Notes under the pieces: generated by a model | The model's database searches: none | The model's input: the letters and a program-made list of their open reading frames with translations, nothing else | What the model was told of the DNA's origin: nothing | Part shown: positions 13,424 through 25,589 of the stretch, one piece after another | Position numbering within the stretch: position 1 is the first letter of the stretch | Layout of the letters: each line of letters begins with the position of its first letter | Translations under genes and position numbers: made by a program | Source of the DNA: Diprion similis | Taxonomy: Eukaryota > Arthropoda > Insecta > Hymenoptera > Diprionidae | Direction of reading: 5' to 3' | Assembly: GCF_021155765.1 (NCBI RefSeq) | Contig: NC_060116.1 | Coordinates: forward strand, 11,346,001-11,410,000 | Length of the DNA: 64,000 nucleotides

Positions 13424-16400
13424 GCTTAATATTACTGTGTACCATACGCTATTTTTTATCAAATTAAAATTCAACACTCACAGTTGCAAAGTTTCATACG
13501 CTATTTTGTATCAAAATTGAATTCAACGCACACTTTTCGCTAAAATTATGTTATCCATTGTCAATTAATCGAATGTATTGACAATGGGCTAAAACGACCA
13601 TTGTCACCTTCTTGGTTTTGCATTTTAAAGATGAATATATCGACTTATATAATAATGCTGAAAAAACGCAAATGGTATTATTATAAAATAAAAAAGAATG
13701 AAGAATTGAATCAACATTAAGAAAGCAAAACAACATCATTAAAACTTTACCCGAGTTCTACCCAGAAAATTAATATTTGCCTTGAACACACACTCCGCTC
13801 TCTCTCTCTACAGTTACGTATACGATAAACAAATGTATCAGATTATGAGCGAAACACTGATCCCTTTGTAGCAAGCACCAAAATCCTGCTTGATAAACGG
13901 TTGGTTAAAAATCCGATCATCTACTTAATCCCCTTCAGTCAGGATTATTTCAAGTTAACTGTAACAAAGGTAAAAGGGTTGATCGTCTATAGGCCAGTCT
14001 TGCGTCTACGTGCTGTTTCGGTTGTATAATTGGGGTGACTGGAAGGCCTGATTAGCAGCCCTTAAAAGTTTTAATGAATTGTTACGTGTCGTGTCTAATT
14101 CGCAATGTTTCGTTACGTGGAACATCGACAACGTTTCTTCGGAGTAACATACAATCAGTCAATTCATAAATAGTTTGTAGTTTTTACTGACATTTTCTAA
14201 AGATATTTTTCTGTTCCAGATCTTGAGACAACACAAGTAGGACAAGATCACCCTGGACTAGTCCAATGCCTCTTCTTCGTCTTGAACAAAGCGAGCGTAG
14301 AACTTCGAGAAGACAGTTTATGAAAACATAACGCTCTTCATTCCAGGGGAGTCGAACTACCAGTATAACGTAAAATTATACAAATCTCGGGCTTCTTACG
14401 ATAATTTATACACTATCTTTTCTTTGTTCTAGTATTTCGAATAAAGTTTCAAAGTTCCCGTCGAATTCGGACTCGTTTCGATCATCATATAGGCAATGGT
14501 TTGATTGCCTTCGTTGTCAACGTTGATCTGGCCAGGAATTTGACAGTGAAGACCGTTAATCGATGAGCTTCAAAGTTACACACGACGAAATGACAAGGAG
14601 AGCACATTGACGCGTGCGGCAGTCAATTCCTTCATTGCGGTGATCTGCACAGGCTGATCGGCTGTAAATGAAATACTTGTCATTCTTTTCCACCCTGATG
14701 ATCCACGATTCAAGAGCACGACGACACTATTAAACATACGTACGTACATACTCGTATGCAGAACAGAGGAGGGATCCACGTGCGAGCTGATCTGATCACC
14801 AGGACCAAAGGACCAAGGGGATTGTTGATGTAATAGGGGGCTCAGCACTGGCTAGTGGCAATATATAATCCCTCTAACTGGCAACTAACATATTTGTGAC
14901 GCTTAGGTGGTCGGTCATTGGCGTACCTTCTGATGATTCCAAGACCGTCGTTGCGAGATGGAAATTATTTTTCTCGGTACGGGAAAAAGGTGTTGAGAGA
15001 CGCCCCGTGCGTAGGTATGTAGGTATATTTTGTCACAACTTTGTTCGTACTATAAAAAATTTCTTATACCTGTAGAGGTTGGTTTGTGCGAAATTTGAAT
15101 ACGGAATTCGAATCCTCACGAATGATCAATCTTGAATTACTAATTCCTGTCGACACATCCGTAATCTGGGTATGTATATTGGATATTTAAAATGTAATAT
15201 TCGGTGTATAAAAATGGAATCTCGACTGATGTCAAAAACAAAACAAATTTACGCCGCCATGTCCGTACAATTTGATTTGTGTGCTCATGGTTTTTTTTCG
15301 GTTTTCAAGGATATATAATATTTCGAAGCATATAGGTACGCGTACTGTAACCCGCTCTCGTCATGGAAAATAAAAAATTTTACCAATAAAATTCAATGTC
15401 TGATGAAATTCTCTGGGAAAAGCGTGTTCGCTTGGCTACGCCGTTGCCGGCTGACAAAATCGTTTTCTCCCTTTACAGGGCAGCACAGAGTTGGGCTGCA
15501 TCGCTTTTTGACTCTCCCCCTCCTTGTCCCCATTCTCGAGCACCCTCCGAGTGTAACGCTGACTTTTATTACCGTGTTTGATGTTACGAATGCGTTCAAC
15601 GTTGCCTATGACCTCCCCCCTCGTCCCTGCCACCCCCCTTTAACCCCCTCGCTCGCGTATTCTATGCTATACGAGTGGTTATGCTTTTTACGCTGCATGC
15701 CTCACTTGCACGTGATCGTAGCAACGGGTTTGAGCGATCGGCCGTTTAGTTCAAAACTACAAAATTTCACCCGCGTAACAGGTTCGCAGGGGTGGTGGCG
15801 CAAGAATTGATCGGCGATTGGATGGAATTACCGTGAGTAATTAAAGAGAACAGAAGTTTAAACCTATTTCTTGAAGTATTCTGACAATGAGACATCCTTT
15901 GAAACAAACAACCGAGATTTTGCTCAATACTGTTGCTAGCTTGGTTGATTTTGTTCTGCATCATCATTGTTGTCATACACGACCACCGAATCACTCGTTT
16001 TTTACACATTGCTCGCTTACAGGTGGAGCTGTAACGAGTGGGGAACTCGGCGATATTAATTTCGGGACAAATATATGAGTATAACCGGTCTCGCTCGAGT
16101 GCAGATCAGGATTCCACAAGGCAAACCCTTACCGCATGGCACGCAGGGAAATGTATAGAAGAAAATGGGGATGCGCAGGTGTGGCCTGAGGGTAACTTAC
16201 ACAATTCAAATATTTTGTCAAAAATCGATGTAGTAACGGTTATTAATAATCGTTATCTACATGTAGTGATATGGAATTTTTTTAATTTTCGACAAGTCGA
16301 GTGAATTTCTTTGTACTTCTGCCAGGCAAGTGAAGTACATACTTTTTATTTACGTATATATATGTAGAAGTACAGAAAGACAGGTATTTGGAAATTGAAG

Positions 16401-19400
16401 AGCTAAACCACACGGGAGCAAATCTATTCAAGTGTACCTTTTTCATATTTGCAGGTTGAAAAAATACAATGAAATCCAGCGGTAATTGCAATCCGGGCAA
16501 ATTAAACGGCTTTGTCATCGCGTCCGACGGTTATGAATATGAATGCTAACTTCCTGCAAATTTTATTACGTGCCTGCAGACCACTTCTGTCCACTTTGTT
16601 AGCTTCCACTTGGTTTATCATTTGCGCATATTAAAACTGGCCCCATCGCAGATATCCAGATCCACGTTTATACATTTGTCGCGCGTTTGTCGGTTGTGGT
16701 TGGTTACATCCATCTACACGGTTCCCTGATTACACGCTATTATTTCTAAAGTATCAATTGAATCGAGCAAATACTAATTAAAAACAAGTGTTCCACCGCT
16801 ATCCTCTATTCCTGCCATTCTATGACGTTTGCGATCGTACAATGCGCCATCATCCTTCAGACAAAAAAATCGAAAACTAAAAACCTCCAGTTCCCCATTT
16901 TTTCTTACACAATGGTAAGTAGGTAAACGAACCAAACAGACGTACGTGCCTAGATTCATAAAGCCGCAAATTTTCGAGTAAGGATTCGTCAAACATAACG
17001 TTCCATAGCTGTGGGGTAAAGGCAGAGCCAGCAAAGCATTGCGGCCATGATCAAAGCATTCGGAGGGCATACCTCAGTCTTGAAATATTCCCGAATATCC
17101 GCTCCACGAACATATCTCGTATCAAACGCTCCTGCGTATTTCAAATTTCGAACGTGGGCTTCGAAAGGAAAGACTGTAGATATTTGTCCACCCAGGGGAA
17201 CGAAATACCCGGCATCAAACGTCCAGACAGGAATTTACTGTATTTTTTATTAAATATATACCGCAGAAGTGACGGTACACATGTCTCGCTGTGTTGTATA
17301 CACAAAAAGTTGTATAAATTGAACTCGCAGCAGATTCTAATTAGAGCAAACTGATAGATAAATAATAGTTTATGCCAAAAAATACTCATTCCATGACCAT
17401 GGGACGAATATATGCATACAACACTTTTTATAAAATAGTGCAAACCTTCGGTTATAAACCGCGAGCCCGTCGTCATCTTGTTATATGTTATACGAAGTAA
17501 GTAAACGTAGTAGGTACAGGTGGTATTAATTTGCAAGAGAATTTCTTGATCGTTTTAAACGGGCGGATTAACTGCTCTAATAATTAAAGCAGGCGTTCTT
17601 TAGAGGCGGAAGGGTTTGAGGAAGGGTGCTTTTACTAAGCTAGCTTCGTTAACCCGAGTCTGCAGAAAGGCTCGAAGAATTAGATCTGAGCTTTGCTTCG
17701 TTTCTCGTACGAAATTAAGACTGTCGCTAAAGGGTCGACTAAATTACTATTCAGATATTCGTTTTGTATTTGGTGAGCTACCCTCTTTTACGAACCTGCA
17801 TCTAGCCTCGCGTGTCAGGCTCCAAAATTATTTTTATTATACTTTATTACCAGCGATATACGGACTTGTACTGTAGCCGGTTTAACAACGTCAAGTTTAG
17901 CAACCTGTTCGTCAAATCAGAGCCACTTGAACCAGAAGCTGAAAGGAATCAACTGCCTCAAGTTAAACCGATAGATCGATTTAATCGAACTGTGGAAAGC
18001 GCGATAACCGAACTATCAGATTGTGGATAACATTGATCGGGTAAAAAAATAATAATTCTCGATTCACTACCGAGTTACGTTACCAGTATTAATTCTACGT
18101 AATACCAAAGTTGGATGATCCGATTTCGACCTCGATTATTCACTAGCTCAGTAGAAGCTCATAGAACTGGCAAAGCAGCGGAGGAAGAAGCTCGAATGCA
18201 GCTAGTGTCAGGGGAAGTCAGGTGAAACGTTGAAGGAAGATACAAAACCGTTCGAATCTCTCGGAGGAACAGAGACAAAGAGACGAAGCTCGTAGATTCG
18301 GAGAAATGGGAGCCGGCCGGGGTGGAAGAGGATAGAGAAAGAGGGAAGGACGCAGGTAGAACGCATCGCGTGGGGATGAGACGCCACAAAGGCAGCCCCG
18401 GCTCTTTTGATTCGCGAGCTAATTGGAATGCCACGGATTCCTGGTCGCGAAGCTGACGGTGGGGAAAATCCGGGAGAGGATGGAAGGGCGGAGCTTATCT
18501 CTTCGGGGGGGTTGCGTTGCCCACCGCGATATGAGAGCTTATTGCCAGGATTTTTACTGCGGCCAACGTGCGTGCTCTTCTGCTCCGCTCTGCTCTTCTC
18601 GTTCGTTCTCGTTCGCCGTTATTCGCTGGAGTTAAGCGCCGTTCCCCAGAATCTTTTCCACCGATTTATCGATTCGGCATTACTCGGATCTGTGATTCCC
18701 GATACCAATTTTCCGTGCTAACAAACGTTACGCAAGTTTACATTTTACCTCCCCTAAATACGGGGTAATAACGTAACGATAATTTTTGCTTACAAGTTTT
18801 CTTGTACTACTGCTTTCTATCACTTGTTTTAAACTTTCTTTAAACGTTGTGAATTAGAGGGTGATTTTTCCATCACAAATTCTATAAAAAAAAATTTATT
18901 ATTATAAATAAAGTTTCAAACATCTGCTCGATTCGTCAATAATTATTCCAAATTAATAACGAAATGAGAGTTGGGATGAATTGGAGACGATACCTACATC
19001 ATATGAATAGGTATGATGCAGAAACAAATACCACGTTAAACTAAAGACTCAAGGTTGAAAGTTTCGATGGAGTTGAGCGTTCCTATCGGCGACGAAAACC
19101 ATTAGATTTTCACTAGCTCACTGTTCCATGGGTATAAATTTTCGCGAATCTCCGGAGCTTGTACAGGCCCTCAGAGATTCTCGATGGCATCGAAACGGCT
19201 TGTTTTTCTGTCTATCGAAGAATTCCATTCAGACAAAGCTGATTTATCTCCCCTAATAAAAGAGGCCGTGACGAGCCTCACCCCGACGTCGTTCAAGCGT
19301 CCGTCCATTCGTCGGTCCGTGGCGTCCCAAACAACGCAAAAACAATTTGTATGCCTACACCTACATATTCTTCCCTCACGTCAGTCAAATTCCTGCAGGC

Positions 19401-20943
19401 CGGTTTCGTACACCTGCGCCTTGTACCCCGCATTGCTCTTCTGCAACCCCCCAGTCGCCAGGCCACCGCACCCCTTGACCCCCCTCGCCCCTTACAGCGA
19501 TTATTACCACAGCTCGCAATAAATAATACGGACCAACCCCGTTACTACCACACCGTTAATATAATAACGATATTAACTTTAATTGTACAAAGCGCCGACA
19601 GCCTCGACGCCGAGCGACAGAGTTTCTGTACGTTATTAATATTTAAACAAAAGCGAAGGGAAGAGCGTGCAGGCGGGGGTTGAGGAGGGGCACGTATATA
19701 GGGGATGGGGGAGGCGTTCCGGACCTTTTGTTTTATCCGCCATGATACTCAGTCGCCTGTGTTCTCATTTTTGATAAAAAAGCAGCCTCTCTCATTATAC
19801 AGAAAAATCAATCTTCTCCCGTCGGCGTCGTATAGTCGCGAAAAAAAACCTTTCATCGTGTTCAGCTATTCAATTTCTTCGCTTTTTTCCCATAGACTGT
19901 CCACGGTTAACAATTTGATGAATAATCGATAGTTGATATCATATACTATACCTGTAAGGTAAAAAGTGTGTTCTTCCATTCACCGAGTTTGAATTTTCAA
20001 CACTAATGGTAATAAAAATATTTGGAAATTTTGAACTTTGTTCGTAAAGTGAAAAACAAAACGCTGGGAGAACAAAAGTTTAATTAGACTACACTTTTTA
20101 TTTTCTCAATGTACTGAAGACAGTACGATTTTATTCTTTGTGATATTTTGATCCATTCATCTCCTCAAATTTATATTTACAAAAAATTTTTTATTTTCCA
20201 TATGCCATGTAAAGAAGAAACTTTATGTACGATAAAGTGCAGTGATCGGGATTTATTTTACTCTGTAAACTTCACCACTATATGTATATAACATTATTCA
20301 AGATATGCGTTATTCCTTTCAAACGACCGACTCTACACTCGTTATTCTATGCGTAAGAAGTGCATACGCTATGGTGACAATGTTTGTTGTATAAAATCAC
20401 GACGTTGCGGGCTGTTTATAAGGAAAATTTATCATACATACACATAGGAATGACAAAAAACAAAAACAGGATTAATGTATCAGTCAATCCGTGCATCGGG
20501 ACTATTGCTACTATAGATTAGTCATTAAAGTGGCAATTGGACATTTCTGTATGACCAACGCATGGTTTATCATAGAAAAGGAAAAAATATGGACGCCAAT
20601 AAACGACGATCACGATTAGTACTAGATACAAAAAATTTCGAACCAGAATTATACATATTTTTTCTTTACATTTATCATTGATTGTATCTTTCTTACTTCT
20701 TTTTTTATATTGTCGTATTTAATTTTTCAAAATCTTTCTCTAAAGTAAGCTTCAACTTGCCGACATAAAACATTACGAGACGCGGTCGATCTTTCCTATC
20801 TTATATTAGAATCGTCGTCGGAGGACTTTCGAGAATCAGCCAGACCAAGACAAGCAAGTGACTATAAATTTTTTCCAACCATCCACCATGTCTCGCACTG
20901 CTTACATATCGGCGAAACTGAAGCCGGTGACTCCCTCGTTTAA
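13424..20943. other. Gene-poor intergenic region with C-rich islands
   Basis: About 7.5 kb in which I cannot support any gene. Frames of 60-135 codons near 15400-15810, 17140-17540, 18400-18720 and 19180-19680 lack family similarity and splice logic. Local base composition shifts sharply: C-rich islands near 15490-15660 and 19430-19500 contain runs such as CACCCC and GACCCCCC and stand out from AT-rich surroundings. The second island is followed by TAAT-rich sequence (ATTAACTTTAATTG near 19573). Such islands downstream of a homeobox gene could be regulatory, but that is inference only. Confidence 0.45.
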
Positions 20944-22832
20944 TCATCGTTCGTAATAACTTTCACCGCGAAAAGGACTCCTGGCCGATTGCATCGAGTG
21001 GCGGGTCCTCTCCCTATGCGGAACAGGACAGTCCGTGTTGCTGGCTCGCCGTTGACCCGAAGTGTACGGAGCCAGCATTTCATCGGCGGTCAAATTGTTC
21101 TCGGGGTAGTCGTTGTACGCCGATGGTCGATGAGTTTGGGAGCGATGAGGTCTGCTCGTGTAAGATGGTGGTGAAGCCTCGTGAGTAGCCGGTTCGCATC
21201 CTGTCCGAAAATCGTCCAGCAAATTGTACCTCCTTGCACAATGAGGACACACTATCTGCTCTTCGGCCTCGCCGTCCTCACCTGCAGGTCAATAGGATTA
21301 CCCAGATGATGAGAATGTCCGGGAGTCCACTCGTCAACAGAAGTAACTGAAGTGGGATTGAAAAGTGCAGCCTTACCTCGTGGTCCTTTAACGGTGAACG
21401 CTCTGTACTCTTGAAGTCTGCAGTGTCCTTTCGTGGACGAACCGACTTTAGCGGTAATGGGAGCCGTCGATCCTCTACAAATGAAGCATTTTCTCGTCGT
21501 GGGATTTGACGGCTGCGCTGGCATCATCAGAGACTCAATTTCCGGCTTAGCTATTCTGTGTCTTCGGATCTGCTGATGTTGCTGGTGCTGACGATGCTGA
21601 TGCTGCGCTGGAACCAGAGGTGCGGCTACTCGGTCACGATTTCGTTCCTGGGATTTTCTCGCCGAAATCCATGGCGGGATGCCGTGATGAGTCTCCGACG
21701 TCCTTCGCGACGAAGATCTCCTCGTAGGCGTCAATGGCGGCGTACGATCTTCGTCGGTTATTGTGTCCGCAGCATCGCCGTACGACGTGTCGTTAGGAAT
21801 AATCGGCGGTTGCGGTTCCAAGCCACGAGAGTAAAACCTGGAACAATTTCAGTCTCGTGAAATTAAACGATTCAGGCACGATTCCGAGGACTGGTTTGTG
21901 AACATCTCACCTCGACTGTTTTTGATCGGGGTACATTTTTTGAACCGGACTTTGCTGATGCTGAGTTTTCCGAAAATCGCGCTGATGCTCCGTGTGACGT
22001 TGATGCTGCGTCCTGTGAGTCGGCGTTTTCTGCACAACTTTCTGTTGCACGCGATGTAATTGGGCCTGAAACGCGTCCGATTCATCGTCAACCTCGTCGT
22101 CAGCTTCCTGCTCTTCGTAGTCCTTTTCGTTGAACTCAAAGGCCTCTTCCTGATCCTCGTCGACTAAAAAAAATGTATATTGTGTACGAAATCAAATCTT
22201 TCCAGGACATCAGGAATCGTTTGTGAAAGCATCCAACGGAGTTGGTGCGCATATACAATGTAGAAATGACAAATCGTGATTACCTTCGTCGGCACCATCT
22301 TCGTCGGCATTCTCCTCGGCATAATTTAGGCCTGTTTCGCCGTACTTCGTCTCCTCGTACTCCTCGGGTTCATCCTTGTAGCACGGTTTTCGGACCACGG
22401 CAACGTTGTTCGTGGTCAACAATTTGTTCCGGGCTGTTCGCGAGCTGTGCTGAGACACCCTGTAAGTTTGATCCGAAGTGGCGACGTGCGGTAGCTTCGA
22501 CGGTACGGGGGTTTGAGTTCGATGTCTCGGTCTATAGGTGTTCGAAGCCGAGTAGCAGCCCGTCACAGGTTCCGTAGCCCCGTAGTCTTGCCTCCTGGAA
22601 GAATGACCCGTGAAAATGAAAATCCAAAAACCATCTCTACCTCGACGCACCTCTGCTCGTGACCATGCGGAACGGTATGCGTTGGTCGAGGATTGGCCTT
22701 CCAGTAGGAGTCACTGGCACCGGTTCCGTCGGCTGGTACTCTTGAGGCCCAGGGTGGCCAGTACGAAGCCGCGTGTTTTCCTCTGCGCAATTTATGCGTC
22801 GGAGAGTGTGCCTCAAGGTCAACTTGGTCCAT
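20944..22832 (-). CDS. Uncharacterised low-complexity protein with two CxxC knuckles, five exons
   Basis: I do not recognise the family. Exons on the minus strand: 22832-22651, 22594-22284, 22163-21911, 21837-21377, 21281-20944 (TGA at 20946-20944). All introns are GT-AG, short (56-120 bases), and the phases join into 514 residues. The start ATG at 22832 has a strong context (ACCATGG) and lies after an in-frame TAA at 22997-22995. Residues 1-165 are polar, about 150-200 are very acidic (Glu/Asp-rich), and about 215-245 and 327-340 are rich in Gln and His. A possible zinc site comprises CFIC at 366-369, HC at 387-388 and CPHC at 414-417, split across the last intron. The C-terminal 95 residues are Ser/Arg/Pro-rich. 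No signal peptide or membrane segment is evident. The first exon could be longer, because the open frame continues upstream of the ATG as far as the TAA. The gene ends 719 bases downstream of the Not stop codon, in the same orientation. Function unknown; a nuclear or nucleic-acid-linked role is only a guess. Confidence 0.7.
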
Positions 22833-23550
22833 GGTCGTTGATGGCACCGGTGACGGTTCCGTGTGCTCACTGATCGTGTCCAGGATTTTGAAAGGGTTGG
22901 ATACGACGGTTTTCAATCTTCTGCTCGCTATCTTGAACGAATTTAGATACGCGAAGGTATCGATTAAATGCCTGTCACCCTTCCGATTGGGAGCTTAATT
23001 GGGTTCTGAAAAGATACGAGGAATCGTACTTCTTAGTACTCTTCTCCTGTCTCCTGTACCTTATTAGATTTTTTCAACCCTCAGGACAATGGGATTTTCA
23101 TCCACTGTAGGGTGTGAACATATTTAATATGCTCGTATGAATTTGAAATTTGATATCTCTGTTTCTTCTAATACTTTATGGTGGATTTGTCAAGTGAAGA
23201 TACGTCACGAATTGTGCCAGACGTCTTCACTGTACGAACCGATGTTCGTCCGTTTGTACGTGGGCTTTTTTACGAATTTGGGTTTAAACTGTATTTACAA
23301 ATTTACCGCGAAATATCCGCTGGGCAGTTTAAGTCCGCACACTAATAATTGGCAAAAACTTTAGTCTCCTACTTTGTACACACACAATTTCCTTAGGTAC
23401 AAGCGAATCACTTGCAATTTTCCGGTCACTACAATATGTGAAATCCTAGTCACACTTTCCTTTTACAAAATATTCTCTAAGCGTCCGCCAACTTGGATCT
23501 CGTGCTTTTGCTGATTCGTTATTAAACCGAGTTCGTGAAATTTATATATT
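22833..23550. other. Spacer between the Not homeobox gene and the CxxC-protein gene
   Basis: About 720 bases containing the presumed 3' UTR of the homeobox gene and the 5' UTR of the downstream gene. A good acceptor (TTTTCAG, with exon start at 23005 on the minus strand) precedes the in-frame TAA at 22997, which suggests that the second gene has a separate upstream 5' UTR exon spliced here. I found no clear AATAAA for the homeobox gene within this gap. Confidence 0.4.
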
Positions 23551-25589
23551 CTACGTATTCGATGCACGATTATTTTCAACCTCTCCCAGAAAATTCTGCC
23601 CGAATAATCGTCTTGGACAATCTGGCTTGAAAGCGTCTTGGCAGTCGGTATTTTCGTTGCTATCCTCGACTTCCTGTTCTGGCGAGAAGTGTGAATGAAG
23701 CTCGTGAAGGCGTTGACTTTGTTGCTCGTGGTGCAGTTTCCTCCACTTTATACGTCGGTTCTGAAACCAAACCTTCACTTGCGCTTCTGTCAATTTTAAC
23801 GCGTGTGCAAGGTAAAGCCGCTCGGGTCCAACCATGTACTGTTGTCTAGCAAATTCGCCCTCCAGACGCTCCAGCTGCTCGGCCGTGAAGATGGTTCGCA
23901 CCCTTTTCAGCTTCCCACTGTTGACCGAGCTAGACCCCGAAGATCCGTTTTTCGCGGAGGTTTCCTGCCCTGGAACGTCGGAAAATATTGGAAATGAGCT
24001 TTGACAGAAACGTAATCGCGTGTCCTGAGAATGCACTTTTCGTTTGGGGATGGAAAAAAGTAAAATTGTATGACCATTTCATTCGTTAGCGTAACCACGA
24101 GTGAATTGTATCGCCCAACGTTTCAAAAACACTCGGTTATAGTACGCTGAGCTTTTTAGAAATCAGGGGTAAGAGAGCGGAATTGAATTATTATTCGACC
24201 TGTACATCCGTGGCTCCGTGCTTGTGTAGATAAACTTTACAGCTTTTAACATTTTCGTATTAATGCTGAGGTAAACTAAAATTTGTCTGATATTTTAATT
24301 TTATACAACGATGAATATACAGGCTAGTTAAACAGCGGAATGACGATAGCTCAATTAGCATTTGTTTCCGAAAAGTTTGAAAGGAGAATTTCACACCGCC
24401 GACATTGACTTTGCAAGTAACGTTCCAAACAATAACTTGTACTATTTTGAAAATGAAAACTTCCAAATATTTCTCTTCTCGTAGTCACTTAGCACTCGCT
24501 GAGTCTGCAGTGATAATAAATCGGGCACCACTCACCGATTGTGCACGTGTCAAGTGAGCTAGTGAAGCTAGTAAACCATGCGCACCATGCACCTCAGTCA
24601 AGTGCACTTTCCACGTAACGTGTACAAATAGAGACTGTGAATGATTGGACGACCAACGTACCTTGATGCCTTCTGTAGGGATGTTGCTGGCTTCGCTGCG
24701 GTTTCTCACGCTGGTTATTCCGAAGACCAAGAATGGAGTCGATCGTGAATGACTTTCCCTGTAGCTGTTGCTGCTGCTGCGAATGCTGCATCTCGGTAAT
24801 CGAGTGCTGATGAGGGAGAAGAGCCGGTAAATTTCGAGGGGTGATATCCGAGGTGAGGATATGGGAGCGACGCATTCTTTCGATCGCCATCGCCTCGAGT
24901 TCGTCCCTGGGCTGAATTTGCGAACTTCTATAGTCGGCGGGGTCGAGGAAAGAACCACCGCGAAGCCGTTCGAGAGCGAGTCCGCCGACGTGGGTGTCTC
25001 GCATTCGGTCTAGGGCGAAGTTGAAGTCCTTGATTCGATCGGGGGGGTTGCTGTACGCCTTTTGAAAGTTCATGTCTTTGCTTCTTTCCAGGGGAAAGTG
25101 GATATTCTTCGTTCTGCTGTCTCTGCTCTCCCTCGGGAAGTGGATATCCTTTATCCCGTCGAAACTGTAGATGACGTCCTTGCATTCCTTCGGTCTACTC
25201 AAGTTCTGCGTGTACTCCTTCGTCGTGTCCAGCGATGCGTCCGTGTCCTCGGACCTGTCCAACGAGTAGCTAGACAGTTCCTTGATCTTCTCAGGCTGGA
25301 AGTCAAAATCTTTCGGCTTATCCAGAGCCACGGACAGGTCCTTCGTCAGTCTCTCAGCCGCCAAACTCCCGAAGGATATTCCGTGCCGTCGACCTCCTTC
25401 CAAGGTAAAACTAAATTCCTTTGATTTATTTGGCTGTGCTGATTCTTTCGCCTTGTTCAGTGACAGGTTTAGCTCCTTGATTTTTCCGTATTCCTGAAAC
25501 GCGTGAAGTTGACTCTCCGAATTACTGCTGTTACTCCTGTCCGAAAGATCTTCGGCTGCCGAGTGCGCCGTCGGCTCAATCGCGCTCAT
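23551..25589 (-). CDS. NOTO: Not/NOTO-type homeobox transcription factor, two exons
   Basis: Sequence-specific DNA-binding transcription factor. Exons: 25589-24662 and 23969-23551, joined over a 692-base GT-AG intron with matching phase (G|GG), giving 448 residues. The homeodomain is at about 330-389: [36 protein letters not shown], then the recognition helix [27 protein letters not shown] and the overall sequence match the Not/floating-head (NOTO) class better than Emx or Vax, which share YVVG but have RTKFKR or [15 protein letters not shown] at 280-288 is an eh1 motif, known to recruit Groucho/TLE, so repression is likely. Residues 36-210 form an odd array of degenerate repeats rich in K-[DE] (see findings), and a Gln run lies at 271-277. 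The start is the first ATG (25589); the longer open frame begins at GTG and has no ATG. Vertebrate NOTO proteins are shorter, so the long N-terminal region is the unusual part. Confidence 0.88.
23970..24661 (-). other. Intron of the Not homeobox gene
   Basis: A 692-base intron with donor GTACGT at 24661 and acceptor TTCCAG at 23970. It separates the eh1-containing exon from the homeodomain exon. Both exon frames read through into it but quickly lose coding character. No other feature was seen. Confidence 0.8.

Noticed and set aside
13274-13477. Minus-strand 67-codon protein containing ARIAQSVEHQ
   Set aside because: It is the translation of the tRNA-Lys gene, a familiar artefact.
15403-15810. 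135-codon plus-strand frame
   Set aside because: No ATG-supported conserved domain, composition driven by a C-rich island, overlapping equally long frames on both strands.
22563-22916. Extension of the CxxC-protein start to the end of the open frame (about 28 more codons upstream of the ATG)
   Set aside because: It would need a TTG start. The first in-frame ATG after the upstream TAA is at 22832 with a good context, so I start there, while noting the doubt.
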